The notes below the pieces were generated by a model. It did no database searches, had not been told where the DNA came from, and saw only the letters and a program-made list of their open reading frames with translations. The position numbers and the translations under genes were made by a program. Below, in pieces: positions 50,301 through 62,800 of a stretch of DNA of 64,000 bases. Within the stretch, counting starts at the first letter, position 1. Every line of letters begins with the position of its first letter. Source of the stretch: Burhinus oedicnemus (lineage: Eukaryota > Chordata > Aves > Charadriiformes > Burhinidae); the NCBI GenBank assembly GCA_008921705.1, contig VFFE01007878.1, positions 1,803,893 to 1,867,892 of the forward strand, in the 5' to 3' direction.

Positions 50301-53300
50301 GGCTGACATGGAGGAGGATATGAAATCTATGCACTGGGATAGTGCTGGACAAAGTATATACTCCACGGACCAGAAGGAGCGATGGATTTGTTTAACCGTG
50401 AGCCACAGCAAAGAGCTTCCAAAAATTTGTCAGCTCTCAGAGCAGCCTAGATGCCGCTCACATGGGGCATGGGTTAGCTCGGATGCTCGGTGCTCCCTTG
50501 TGCAGCGTTTTAAACAGCATGCGAAGAACAGCGCCTCCAACTTTGCACACAGCAATAGGTCAAAAGCTTAATTTTAATGATTAGATGAGATTTTCCAGTC
50601 CGTTTCACCCCCTGCGAGTTATGGTACTGCACAAGGGCCGCAGCAGCTCGAGGTGCATTTCCCACTCACAGACCCACGGAGCTGCTCTGCAAAATCTCCA
50701 CATGGACTTCAGCAGAGATGGCCACGCTAGGAGCTGGAAGAAGTTCAGAAAAGCAAAGCCCTGGGGGAATTTGAGATAGGGCTGCTGCTTACGGACAGCA
50801 CAGGATGGGATGGTGCAATTTGAAGCAGCAGCTGGCACCGGTAATGTTGAACAAGACTCGCTTCAGCCTGGGTAGCCCAGGATCAGCCGATGACAAAGCA
50901 GAATTTGTGCTCCCAAGCACATCGTGAAGATGAAAGAGCTATTTGACCTCAAAGAAAAAACCTGTCAGAAGAAAAATGCACACAATTTGGCAATGAATAT
51001 AAATGTAGGATAGGGAGCAGAGAAGAGTCCCCTCCCTTGAGGCTGCAAGGCCTGCGTCCCCCTTGGGAGCATCCCCAGCTGCACCCTGCCGACGGCAGCC
51101 AAATCTGCTCCCTGCCACTGCCGCATTAGATCGCTCTGCTTCCCCAAACGAAACGATGCCCCTCTCTGCCTTTTTGCTTTGCCCTCCCCAAATCATCTCC
51201 CTTTTTCAGACCAGGCTCTCATGAATCTCTGACAAGAAACAACTGACAAAATGGCGTGACTCGGACAAGCTCTTGTCCTTTTTCTAACCACCAAACTGTT
51301 TCCTACCGTCACCTCTTCCTTCCTCCTGTCACCGTGCCCCGTCTCCTGGCCTCTGCTGGAGCTCGCTTTTCCCTTCTGTCTCTACGGTGACTGCAAGCAC
51401 AACTGAAAATTGCTGCCCAGCACACCTTTTCTCCCTTCCAGGAGTAAGACAGGAGCTTACCGTGTATCGTGGGAAGACACTAAGGACAGAATAGCAAACA
51501 CTGTTGCTGTTTGAAGGAACTAATTTGGAGCGCTAATTTCCATCCTGGTTCATTCTGCAAATCCCTGCCAGGAGGAAATTAGAGTCTTCTCTCAACATTG
51601 TCCCTGAAAAACAAATAATGTATTATGTTAACTCATGCACATATTGATAGAGTAAGTATGGTAAATCCAAGATTGGACCCCAGGTGCTGTAACTATTAAG
51701 TTGCTGTGTTTTATTCCCTACCTTGTCTCCAAACCCAGGCACGGGCTGAGAACATACAAAGAAAAGTAGGGCCTACATTAAAACAAAAAAAAGTCCTGCC
51801 CTATAAAATGTAATTTATTCTTTGCACACAGCAGGAGAGGGAAAGCGATTGCTTTATGTGTCACAATCAACACTTTCAATACTAGAAGTGAATTTAAAAA
51901 AATATATACTCCAGTAATTTTTGAGAGAACTGAATAATTCTCAATCCACCCTTAAAGGACACTTTGGAGCGTCTACATAACTTGGAGAAATGCTGCTAGG
52001 ACAACATAAACGGCAAGACAAGCTGAAGAACTCCGATGTGGGTAAAACCTGCAGAGAGTACCTCGACTTAGTGCAAATACCAATAGTTCATCTTTCATGC
52101 AGAGCCAAATTATTTATGAATTTACCATCCTTTTTATTCTCAGAGAATACTGGTCCAAGCACAGGAAGAGTACAAAAATTTAATGTTCTGTTTGAGTGGA
52201 AGTGTATAACAATTCAATTAAATTTCATTGAATCAGCAAGGTGCTAGAGTAGGCAAATCAGTATCAGGAAAAGCTTTTCACTTTCTTACCTAACCTGCTA
52301 TGGTTCGTCCAGGGACACTGAACATCTAAGATTTGAGAAATGAAACACACTGTTAGGAAGCAGTGTTATTTCTTGTAGTGATGTTCCTGCCTCTGGGTAG
52401 TGCGGTACTCAACTGTTTTGTCATCTACCAAATGAGAGATTTGTGACGCTTAACGGAAATCCTGCTAAAACCAAGGACTGGGATCCTTAGCTTAATTCTG
52501 ATCTCACTCATTGGACAAATGTAAGCATAAAATTAACGTAGCTTTGATACCAGTCATTTTTAATTTGGAGGGGAATAAGTTGAAATCAGTGAGGCTGTAT
52601 CTGCTTAGGTTACCAGTGACTTTAGCCCTACGCTTGTTTTCATGTGTTTCCCTTTTGCTTGATGGATTTCAAGGGAAGGAAAGAGTTTATGTGGGATATA
52701 ATTACCGCTTCGGTCTAGTATCTTGAGTTATTTTTCCAGCGGAAACTTCTGGGTGGGAAAACTTGACACTTTGGAAAGTGCGCCAAAATTTAGCACAAGT
52801 TTATATTTACCACAAGAACTTTTGACATTTCATTGATGCATCACAAAGAGAAATGAGGGACACACCTGACAGGATTATCTTGTACTGAAATACTTTAAAC
52901 CAAACAACGGCACTGCCCAGCAGTAAGAAAAAGCAAAGCGAAGGCATGAGTACTGAAAAGGAAATCACTGTGATCCTATGGAAAGTGTGAATATTACTCA
53001 GAGCACAATGACACAATCCTTAGTTTCACAGCATAGGAGAAAGCTTTTAAGACACACCCAAAATGCTGGATTTTTTTAAAAGAGTTTAAGGTATTTCAGT
53101 GCAAATAAAAAAGCACTTTATTATAACTTGCATACATCACCATCTTAAATACTTTTGAAAAAAGTCTTATGGAAAATATTTTTCCAAATCAGCCATGTGT
53201 AAATTTTAGCATGCCGATTTTAAATTTCTTTAGAGATATTTTCACTTGCACTCCATCTTATTATGCCATTCTGACACAAGTAAGACTTTCATGAAACCCA

Positions 53301-54916
53301 ACAATAGACAGTGGTTTTCTATCCCCAAACTGCCATACACGCACTGGATTTGGGCTTACCAGAGATGTAAATATTTGCCCTATTTTTCAGTCACCAACAC
53401 AAGTTTCCTATCTATGCCAACGTCAGCTTTCATGGCAAATGATAATGAAAATGACCGTTAGGCAAAGCAATAAAGAGCAATATAAAAGCTCATTATAAAC
53501 CCAATTCATAAAATTACAAGCTGTAGTGTGCAGTATGCACAAGCTAAAATTGAAAACCAAGTTCAAGCATACCAAACGAGATTATAAACTAGCTGTTGTT
53601 TTTCTGTCTGGGAAAAGCAATTCTTTAATGAGCTTGAAAACACAGCTAAATATTTTCTTTCATAAATTCAAGAAAAAGCCATACCACTTTTGAGATTTCT
53701 GCTAGGCAGCTTTTTGTCCTCTCTCTTTTCCTCTTTTAAATTTTAAATACTGCATAGGAACCATTTGCTCTGTGAGGTTCCCATAGTTAGGACCAAACCC
53801 TTCTCAGAGGAATTTTGGCACCTTATTAATTAGTTGGTTATGAGAAGGAGCTGCACTCTTTCAGTGACTCCTATTTTGCCATCAGTAAAGTGTGATCCCA
53901 TAATAAATTTCCATCAAGCAAACTATTTCTGGTAATTCCCCCTAATTAACACCAGACTGCTAATAATAAATTAGGCCCTATGTGTTTCTGATATAACCAA
54001 GATCTTGTCTGAGCACAAGATATTAACCAATGTCCCGAGAAAGTAAAACTTGAACCTAAATTAAGCCTTTGCTGGTAAAAGGATTTATATGCAATTTTGT
54101 GAGAAACCCTTTGAAGATCTCATACAAGGCATTTTGACCCGCAAACATTTTGAGTGACACAGAGATTTGTTCTGTGCTGAGCAGTGAAAGTGGATTTATT
54201 GTGAAAACACACCGTTGAGTTTTAAGCCTATAAATCTTACACTGGATTACAGTGTCTTAATGAATGAATGACAGATTTCTTTTTTTTTTTGTCGGCGCAT
54301 TTTAATGTTACATGACGTTGTGATTGATAGAAACCAAACCTTTACCATTAAAATGTCAAAGGCAGACTTGATGCCTTTAAAAGTTTGGCTTCTGGAGTTT
54401 AATATACTGTTTGCAAATAGACTTGCATTTGTCTCATTCATAGCCTAAACACTGAAGGGGAGGCAAGTTTTCTGTAAAGTTGCCTCTAAATTTTATAGAG
54501 CTGTGTGCAGTGTTTTCCTTTGCTTGTGTAAATAAAGGCAGAAAACAACAGTGCATTTGCCTAGTTAAGAGATACTCAGCTAAGGAGAGCCTTACCAGGC
54601 TGGTATTATCATGAAGCAATTGGCCATGTTATAGTAGACGGTTAAGTATCCTGCGGTGAAAGCGGAGACTGCTGCGTGCCAAGGCTAAGTACAGTATCAT
54701 ATAAGGCTTGCCAGAGCAGGCAGTATTTCCTTGAACAGTCCCAAGTTACGAAAAATATTAAACACTTCTCAACAAGTATTGCGAAGTATTCTAGATGGGC
54801 GGTAGAATGAAGTAAAGATAGCAAATAAATAGTAATTGCCCAATATTGAGTCTTACATGTTACGCATTCTACAGTGTTCAATACCATATTTCCATCTTTC
54901 ACTCCATCTTGAGAAA

Positions 54917-55475
54917 AGATGGAGAATCAGACATTCACCGAGGTTGGAAGGGACCTGTGGAGTAAGGGACCTTGTCTAGTCAGGTTTTGAGTATCTCCAA
55001 GGACAGAGACTCTCCAATCTTTCTGGGCAACCTGTGCCAGTGTTTAACCATCCTCACTGTTGTCCTGTCACTATGTACCACTGATCCGAGTTTGGCTCCA
55101 TCTTCTTTACTCCCCCCTCCAGGTATCTGTACACATGGACGAGATGCTCCCTGAGCTCTCTCTTCTCCAGGTTGAACATTACCAGCTCTCCCAGCCTCTC
55201 CTTGTATGAGAAACGCTCCAAGCCCTTAATCATCTTCCTAGCTCTTCACTCCAGTACGTCCATGTCTCTCTTGTACTGGCAAGACCAGCACTGGACCCAG
55301 CACTCCAGATGTGTCTCACCAAGGCTGAGCAGAGAAGAAGGATCAGCTCCCTCAGACTGCTGGCAATGCTCCGCCTAATAGACCCCTGCAGGCTGGTGGT
55401 CTTCCTTGTCACAAAGGGGATATCACCGGCTCATGGTCAACTTGGTGTCCACCAGGACTCCCAGGAGCTTTTCTG
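54917..55475 (-). mobile_element. CR1 LINE 3' fragment, about 560 bp (copy 5)
   Basis: On the plus strand it starts near AGAATCAGACATTCACCGAG, runs through GGTTGGAAGGGACCTG and ends in the ORF2 C-terminal region (ACCAGGACTCCCAGG at about 55450). It is the reverse complement of a CR1 3' part, with a small internal deletion near 55065 and many frame breaks. It lies just downstream of the PDLIM5 polyadenylation site, outside the transcript. Confidence 0.92.
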
Positions 55476-55929
55476 TAAACCAAACCTCCATTCTACCCCA
55501 AAAAACTGAAGAGCAAGCAACTCAAATGATATCTGTTCATATGAACAAACATGACTTTCTGTTACTGACTATGATTCAGAAGAAGAAAACATCCACCAAC
55601 CACAAAACAACTGAGGACAGATAGAGTTTGGGGTTTTGTGTTGGGTTTATTTGTTTGTTTTGTTTTTTTAATTATAATCAAATTTCCAAATGCGAACAGC
55701 CAAAATTTGATGCCAAAGACTATTAAAACAAGCAAGGAAATCACCAGGACTTAACAGCTGGCTGTTTAGCGTAACAATTGAAAAAAAGGAAATTCAAACA
55801 GGTAATCTGTGAACTGATATAGTTCCCCTTCTTATTCTTGTTTCCAAAGCCACTCATGCAGCTGGATGACGCGAGTAGCTCCATGAAGAAACAGGTACAC
55901 AACTGAACAGTCAACACACGGAACCACAA
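55476..55929. other. Spacer between CR1 copy 5 and the PDLIM5 3' end
   Basis: Nothing recognisable except a T/G-rich tract at 55629-55672. The part next to 55929 reads GT-rich on the minus strand, as expected just beyond a cleavage site. Confidence 0.6.
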
Positions 55930-55948
55930 CTCAATTTTTGCTTTTAAG

Positions 55949-55954
55949 TTTATT
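55949..55954 (-). terminator. PDLIM5: Polyadenylation signal AATAAA (PDLIM5, distal)
   Basis: The minus strand reads AATAAACTTAAAAGC, then after about 20 nt becomes GT-rich (TTGTGGTTCCGTGTGTTG, about 55929-55912). That is the expected signal, cleavage and GU-rich downstream layout. Cleavage is predicted at about 55930. Confidence 0.7.
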
Positions 55955-55983
55955 GCATTGTTATATTAAGCATTTATATTTTA

Positions 55984-55991
55984 TATTTACA
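55984..55991 (-). promoter_or_regulatory. Pumilio recognition element in the 3' UTR
   Basis: The minus strand reads TGTAAATA, an exact match to the PUM1/2 consensus UGUANAUA, about 30 nt upstream of the distal poly(A) signal. Pumilio proteins bind such sites in 3' UTRs and usually destabilise or repress the mRNA. An 8-mer can occur by chance in an AT-rich UTR. Confidence 0.4.
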
Positions 55992-56309
55992 CATAATTCT
56001 GAATTATGCAGTTACAATATACTGAAACTGTCATCATGATTCAATTATTCACTTATAAAGACCTTCTAACGTCAAACAGAGTTAAACCCAATTCTCTTAC
56101 AGGCAGTTTTGGAAGAAAAATAATTACTGACTGAAAATGCATGCAAAAAACTACAGTAGTTAGGTTACTAACATGTCTCCTAACTTTCTAACATTCCCTC
56201 AAAACATGAATGCTATACATGTGTTGTATGAAAAACAGTTGGGAATCTCATGAAATCCCCAGATGATGAAGGAACGGTGATGATTTTTGCTATGTCAAGT
56301 CTGCAGTCA

Positions 56310-56420
56310 AATATATGTATGTATATGTGCATATCTATGTATGTCTCTCAATGTACATGCGTATGTGTGCATGTATAGAGAAGTATATATAGATACATAC
56401 ACATACACACACTCATACAT
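56310..56420. repeat. TATG/CATA simple repeat with dyad character in the PDLIM5 3' UTR
   Basis: The left part is TATG/TGTA-rich (ATATGTATGTATATGTGCAT) and the right part is CATA/ACAC-rich (TAGATACATACACATACAC). The halves are partly complementary and could fold into a long imperfect hairpin in RNA. Confidence 0.75.
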
Positions 56421-57421
56421 CAAAAGATTCTAGAGGTAAATATGCAGGCTTAAAAATAAAACAAAATACAATATACCAGTATGAAATAATCCTAAACAAA
56501 ATAGGTAATAAATATTCAGTGAGATACATGGCATTATTATAAAGTGCTCTACTAAAATCTCACTTATTAAAATAATGATAAAAATTATGTTCCTTTTAGT
56601 TGATTTATATAATTTGGTAGAGCCATTAAATATTCATTATGTATCAGTGACTCTATGCTTCCTTTTAAATTTTAAACAAATAGAAAAAAGCAGAAATTAA
56701 AAGCCAAAGCAGCTAAATGCAGCAGTACTATTGGAGCCTTCCAGGTTTTTGTCCTCAATTTCATTAACAACTGCAAAATTTCAAACCCGAGAGCATACGG
56801 GTTAAGAAATATTATTCCAATTAAAATTCCAAAACTAAACAAAATTCAATTTGATTTTAAGGACACTGACAAACTGAGAAGTTCTATCCTACTTTAAAAT
56901 AGCAAGGTTTGAATCGCAGAAATTACCAAATGCCTTATCCTGTGCTTTCCCATCCTCTTTCCTCACACATGTGCAATATAGTTCCAGTGAAACCTAGTCT
57001 CTACATCTCAATTCTCCGCATCTCACCTAATTTCAAAAGCAACCTGGTTCGTATCTTGCCGTATCTTGTCCAGTCTGCTTCTAGCCTTCTGATTTTCAGC
57101 CAAACTCACAAAAAGGTACATCTACAAGAGCGTAAACATTTTACACAGATTTATACCATTTCTTCCATACCACCAGAAGTTAAAAAAGGAACGTGGTAGT
57201 ATTGAAGAAAAACAACTTCAGGAAATAAAGTGAAACAGCCCCACAATGTGAACCTGTCTTGCTGAATTAATAAGAAAGCCAAAAACCTTTTCATATTTCA
57301 GTACAGCAATTTCCTTCCCTTTCTTTTGTTGATGTTCCTTGCTACAATTGCTTTACCCAACCATGGCAATCTTTTGTGATTTTCCCCATGGCTTTATGGA
57401 TAAACCGTCCTTTCTATCAGT

Positions 57422-57442
57422 AAAAAAAAAAAAAAAAAAAAA
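57422..57442. repeat. Poly(A) tract, 21 bp (poly(U) in the PDLIM5 transcript)
   Basis: A run of 21 A on the plus strand; inside the predicted 3' UTR it is transcribed as a U run. Confidence 0.9.
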
Positions 57443-59030
57443 TCCACCACAACAAAACCGCTAAATTGTTACTTTTAATGTCTACTGGAAAGAGCACTAA
57501 AGACTAACAATTCAGCTCTGACATCCCAGTTGAATTAAATAGCATGTAAATTCAGTTCCTTCAGGAATCCCATCCAGCCCCGAGAGGGCCCCCTTCTCTG
57601 TTGTGCAACTCTGCTGGAGCGAAGTTCACCCCGTGCAGAGGGTCACCACCTCTTCCCTATCGGCCTACAATTGCTCCGTACCACTTAAGCCCCAATTTGA
57701 AGTTAAGTGGGACTTCGCTGGTGCACAGACCTTGTGCTGACTCTCTGTATGGAGGCGAAATTCATATCAAGCCACAGAATTGGCTACATCTCCTGGCTTG
57801 CAGTAAATGCATAATGACAGCATTGTCTCTCTGCTCCCTTGCAGGAACGGAGAGATACCGAGCTGCCTAACTCAATATTATATTATTCAACAATATATTC
57901 CTTACATCTGCAAGAAAAGAGAGAAATAAAACCTAAACTAATAAAAATCATAACAGCTGAGCAAGAAAATAAGTTTTTGGTACACTACCTGGCACACCAC
58001 CAATATACATATTCATGAGCTACATGGTAAAGAATGTACTGAGAGAAAAACAATGTCCTCAGCTGCACTTCGGCAGTTTCCCTCATTCAACACCAGTCTC
58101 ACATTCTGGATATAAAACACTGTTACCTGCAGATTCAGTGCAATTTCCCCTTTCAAAGGCACTTAAAACTATCTAAAAACCTGAACTGCAAACATAAGAG
58201 TATAACCTCCTGCTCCCTTATTTTTAAGATCTTATCTGACATTTCCATCCTGTCAAGCACACCTTCACTAGCAGTTTTTTTGGCTAGTGTTCTGATAGTA
58301 CATGAGATAAGGAAAAGTATCCCATTTACGTTTTCTTTTAAGTGGCATCTTCTAAACTATTCTTCTTCACTAGCATAGCCACCGCTCCACTTAACTGCTT
58401 TGTAAAAATCTCTGTCCTTTGCAGACTCATCAGAGATTTAACTGCAAAGGCACAAGTATGTGTCATCGTGCAGGAGACCTCGTGTATATGAGTATCAGAT
58501 GAAAATAGCAGTTGTTGAACTATATATTCCGTGTAATCTTATCTTTGCTTTGAGTTCCTTTTAATGGAGTTTAGCTGCAATACTTCTAGACACACTTTAA
58601 AAAACATCAGCGCAATAAAGTGATCTGGATCACTGAAGCCAATCTCCTTTTATTTGTTGAATAGCAGCAAAACCAAGACTTCTAATATCAGGTATTTATT
58701 TTTACAGAAGTTTCATTTCTCATACTGAAGCAGATATAAATGTGGCCATAAAATCATGAAACCAATACAATAATGTGCCAACTATAGAGGTAAAGGCACT
58801 CTAATCATTCGGCTTTGTGCAATTCCCATTTCATATCTTTTTATGAAGCAAAACCCTAACCGATAAAGGCTCCAAAAATTAGCGTACAACTCCACCCCCC
58901 GCCAAGTTTCCACATTTCTCTTCCATTTTTAGAAAAACATATATAAATAATTTTAACCAATTATTGAACATGGACATTTTAACTTTTCTTTCTGCTCAGT
59001 ACATTTGTTATACAAAATGAGCTCCAAGCA

Positions 59031-59120
59031 TCAGATGTTGATAGAGTGAGCATGTTTCTTGCACAGTGGCTTGTCCTTCTTGGAGAAGAAAGTCTGACCC
59101 TCCAAACTGTCACTACATAC
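59031..59120 (-). CDS. PDLIM5: PDLIM5 last coding exon (end of LIM3, C terminus)
   Basis: The exon follows a canonical acceptor (pyrimidine tract, CCATTTCAG) and encodes 29 residues, [20 protein letters not shown] then KKHAHSINI, before TGA at 59033-59031. Phase 0 matches the upstream exon exactly. It supplies the last zinc ligands of LIM3: the Cys at residue 2 of the exon and the C-x2-H of [27 protein letters not shown] matches PDLIM5 rather than the paralogues PDLIM7 or LDB3 as I know those sequences. PDLIM5 is a PDZ-LIM scaffold at Z-discs and actin structures that binds alpha-actinin through PDZ and protein kinases such as PKC through its LIM domains. The longer frame at 59046-59237 on the other strand is a shadow. 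Confidence 0.95.
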   Translation of the reverse strand, partial: VCSDSLEGQTFFSKKDKPLCKKHAHSINI

Positions 59121-59740
59121 CTGAAATGGGAGAAAAAAAGAAAACATCACCCAATTCAGATGGATGAATTACACCATAGGTTAATCAGAATGCCAAATCA
59201 TGGCACCATACTATGCATAAAGGTATTCAAAGAATAGGAATTATTACCTTTTTCTCAGGGATACTTTTAGATGTAATACTTATGGTTGATGTAAACATAA
59301 CCTTCCTTTCTTTAAGTCAACAGGTTCTTAACTGGGAGCAGAGTTGGGTTCAGCATTTTAAAAAAATACCCCATCATGGAACTTTTTTTTTGGTCATAAA
59401 ATATTAGCAGGTGGTACTTTGGCTATAGCATCTTTATGTCAAAAGCACTCTTGCTCCTTTAGAAACACAGCCTATTCCTGTACGGCCTTCAATGCTTGCT
59501 CCGAGGAAGGAAACGTCAAGGGTTAAATGCTAGGACACATGGCTGCAATCCCGGCCAACTCCTCTGGACTGGTGCCAAAGGCTCACAATAGCAACACACC
59601 TTCCAAATTAACTGGGAAAGTGCTTTTTGTTTGGGCTCAGAGAATTGACAGAGGTTTTAGCTGTTAACTCCCATATCAGTCAGGTTAGCACAAGCACTGC
59701 TGCCATGGGTTTGTTAAAAATTCCGACTAGCTTTACTTAC
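59121..59740 (-). other. PDLIM5: PDLIM5 last intron (620 bp)
   Basis: The minus-strand donor is TCA|GTAAGTAAAG at 59740 and the acceptor is CCATTTCAG ending at 59121. The intron is phase 0. No other feature is seen inside. Confidence 0.93.
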
Positions 59741-59856
59741 TGAGCATACAAAGCAAGTGTCATGCCAAGTGTGGCCCAGGGCTTCAAGAAACCTGTCTCC
59801 AGCTTCAATGGGGAATTCACAGCCATGGCACATAGTACCGAAGAGGGCATAGTAAT
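59741..59856 (-). CDS. PDLIM5: PDLIM5 penultimate coding exon (most of LIM3)
   Basis: The 116-base exon follows the acceptor TTTGTTTGCAG and starts with two bases that complete a split Asp codon; it ends in phase 0 at GTAAGTAAAG. It encodes (D)[19 protein letters not shown], then [19 protein letters not shown]. The LIM3 zinc ligands are visible in order: CHGC (C-x2-C), WHDTC (H-x2-C) and CFVC (C-x2-C); the following Cys comes from the last exon. The start completes the C-x2-D of LIM2. DYYALFGT and CEFPIEAGD are PDLIM5-type; LDB3 has different residues at these positions. Enigma-family LIM domains are protein-interaction modules, not DNA-binding. The frame read through into introns (59968-59714) is an artefact; only 59856-59741 is exonic. 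Confidence 0.96.
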
Positions 59857-62800
59857 CTGCAAACAAACACAAACAGATTTTAAAGATGAAGCATATGCAG
59901 AAAAGTGAGACTGACCCTTTGAAATCTTTGTGCTTTTCTTTCAATGGCAGTGGGTCTGCACTTGTCAAGCTTTATAATATGGGGTACACTGAACAAAGAG
60001 CTCCTAGATCAGAAGACTGGGATGCCCTCCTTTCCTCGCTAATTCAGTTCTCATCCCCTTACTTATCCTTTCAAGTGAGCAATGCTTCCACCTTCCTGGT
60101 GGTTAATTTCCTTGAGATCAATAGTGTGCTCGGGGGCAAACGCACTCCTCCTCGTAGAGCGCCCGCCTCGGTTCTGCGGGCTCTTTACCTTCTCTCCGGC
60201 TCTGCCCCAAAAACATACCCTGGCTGTTCACACGGCAGACCTCCTCAGCAAGTAACTAACTCCTTGCTTACGTTCTGGCACAATATTTGCCCCAGAAAAT
60301 CTACAAAATGTACTACGCAAAATCATGCAATCATTATGCTTCTGTCCTAAACAGAATCTAGCAATTTGGATCAGGATATTTTTCTAGTCATTGGAGTTTA
60401 TTATAGGGCTCTTTCAAAACAAGCAAACAAAACAAAAAACCAAACAAAAACCCAAAACAACAACAAAAAAAATCCCAACAAAAACCAAAAAACCCCTACA
60501 AATACACACCACAAAAACCCAAAAACAAAGCAGAGGCTTTAGCCAGTATATTTATTGCATTTGACAAAAAGTATCAGTAGGGTGTTAGGATGGTTATTAG
60601 TGACTGCTGTCACTGAAGTTTATTCACACCACTCATTTTTAGGCACTGGATTGACTTGGTGCCTCTGGAGGCTCCCCTGGAGTCAGCAGAGAAGAGCTCC
60701 TCCAGCAGTCTCAGAAAGCAGGGACCAAAACCAAGGGCACCGAACCGTTCATATTCCCCACTGACTGCAGAGCTTGGAAAAGAGAGCAGGGCAGACTAGC
60801 AGAATAAAATACATGTATAAAGTTGGGTGGGAGGCACTGACACCCATCCCCATCCCCATGGTCTCAGTGTGTGACACTTGCTTCTCTGTGCGTAGAGCCA
60901 TCTCAGGGGCTACAGGTCACTACGGCCCTCTGCTGCCCACCTGTGCAATCCTATATTTCACCCCAAGTTGTCTGGTCTTTTCCACTTATTTCAACTCTCA
61001 AACACCCCATTCTGAGAAGAAAATGTTTTACACCTGCACAGAAGACAACAGCATTAGTGCTATAATATGAGAGAATTTGGGATCAGCACGCTGCCGTGCC
61101 AAACACATCACGCCATGTAACATCACGTCTTCATAAGATGAACTACAGAGCGACAACCATAATGAAGCTGTGGACTCCATTCTTAATAGTAACACTCTGG
61201 CTCTGACAGGGAAATTAAATGTCAGGGGTTGTTTTCAAGGAGCCTTATAAGAAGCAGCAAGCAGGGTACAAGGAGATTTTGTTTCTCTACTAGATTATAC
61301 AGCTCTGCTGAAGCTCTAGTGCTTGGTGCAGCAGAGCCAACAGGCTTATCACATGTGTCCCGCACAAGGGAAGAGTCCTATTTCAGCTTAGTAAGACAGT
61401 GTTTTGTATGACAACCTCAAAAAGCATCATCATAGGAGGCATCTCAGCAGGACAGGAAACACAAGTGCTCTGAAAAAGCAAAGCCCTTGATGGCTGTCAG
61501 TGGCAAGAAACAGCTTCACTGATCGCCTTCATTAATCCATGCTACTGGCATGAATTTGCAAGCGTTTAAGCAGAAGACAGACAATAAAAATGTCAAATGG
61601 TAGAACACCTCTGTGCAAAACCCCTGAAGGACATGGTCTCATGACCATACTGTTTCAGATCTTTGCGTCCATGTTCCTACAGAATCTTTCACTGATATTT
61701 TCCTGGTGCCAGTAGTTAAAGCCTTTTGAAAGTTGACCTGTGGTTTGTGTTGATAAGTTTATTGGCTTTTCTTCTGAAAAAAGGGCAATAGATAAGGCAG
61801 AATGAAGGGCATCAGCTTTCTTTTGCTTTTGCATGCTTGAATTGTGATACTACAGAAGCCTTCCAAGGCAGACTTCTCATAGTCATATATCAATGCTTAC
61901 TGCACACCGGATTTTGAAATTTAGGTTACTAACTCTGCACTTCAAAAAGTTCAAAGTTGTAGATATTTGCATTTTTATTTTAATTTTAGCATTGACATCC
62001 AAGACCAGAATGTTTTGCAGATTAAACCCTCTTAATACTAATAGCTGATGCTGTTAAAATTTCAAATACAGATTTAAAATTAGAACTCTCCTTTGCACTA
62101 GGAAAAAGGAAAGTTGGCAATGACATTTACTCCTTATTTCTTTAAAATTAGTCATAGACTCTTAACTCCAGCTGGACTGAAAGTCTTTGAAGAATGAATA
62201 TATCTCAAATTAACATCTAGTGAGCGAGCCAGAGCCATTACAACGTATCACTGCCAATAACACCTCACAGAACGTGTCTACATTAACTTGTGCTAGCACT
62301 TTCTATCTCAGAAATAAACTTTGTGAGAAGTATAATATTCTTGACGTTTTATCCCAGTGTTTCCTGCTCACAGTATAGAAAAGTGCGCATTTGTGCACAG
62401 GAGTCGTAACAGTAGCACAAATCAATGCACCGCACAACATACGGGTCATTTGGTGGCAGGAACAAGAATCCAATATTAGCAGAACAAACCCGGTCATGAG
62501 CTTTCCACCCAAAGGGGAGTTATCGATTCCTCCAGTACTATTTCTGAATCATCAAATGGTTCCAAGATTAGGGCTTCAGATTGCTTCAGGATGAAATTTC
62601 ACCGTGCTGTCACACTGGAGGATGCTGCTCATATATCCATTTCCTCTGCTGCTCCATGAATTCAATAGGAGCAACACGTTACCCCACTTGTGTCAATGAG
62701 TTAGCAGTAACCTACCGCGTCCTTTCCTGTCTGCCAACACCTCATTAAAGCTGCTCTGACAGACAAAGTTTGGATAAATTTTATCTGCTTTCCTCATCCT

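Larger units (their letters stand above)
43480..54916. other. Intergenic sequence, right part
   Basis: No assigned exon. The interval is more GC-rich than the rest at 44690-45500, 46250-47350 and 49740-51400. It holds the unassigned minus-strand ORF at 46478-47170, a CA microsatellite at 48982-49000 beside a G-rich run at 48905-48921, and a CpG cluster at 49905-50300. The stretch from 51.5 to 54.9 kb is AT-rich with no visible feature. Confidence 0.5.
55930..59030 (-). other. PDLIM5: PDLIM5 3' UTR (predicted)
   Basis: From the stop codon at 59033-59031 the minus strand continues AT-rich with no exon or transposon until a well-formed polyadenylation signal at 55954-55949, giving a 3' UTR of about 3.1 kb. 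Alternative AATAAA signals on the minus strand at 58700-58695 and 58653-58648 could give a short 3' UTR of about 0.4 kb. The UTR holds a 21-base T run (57442-57422), a dyad-like TATG/CATA simple repeat (56310-56420) and a Pumilio-type element near its end. The absence of transposons over 3 kb suggests constraint. The end point is predicted, not observed. Confidence 0.65.

Noticed and set aside
59886..60350. 154-codon plus-strand ORF in the PDLIM5 intron
   Set aside because: It starts 30 bp from the LIM3 exon on the opposite strand and shows no domain or splice context. Probably chance.
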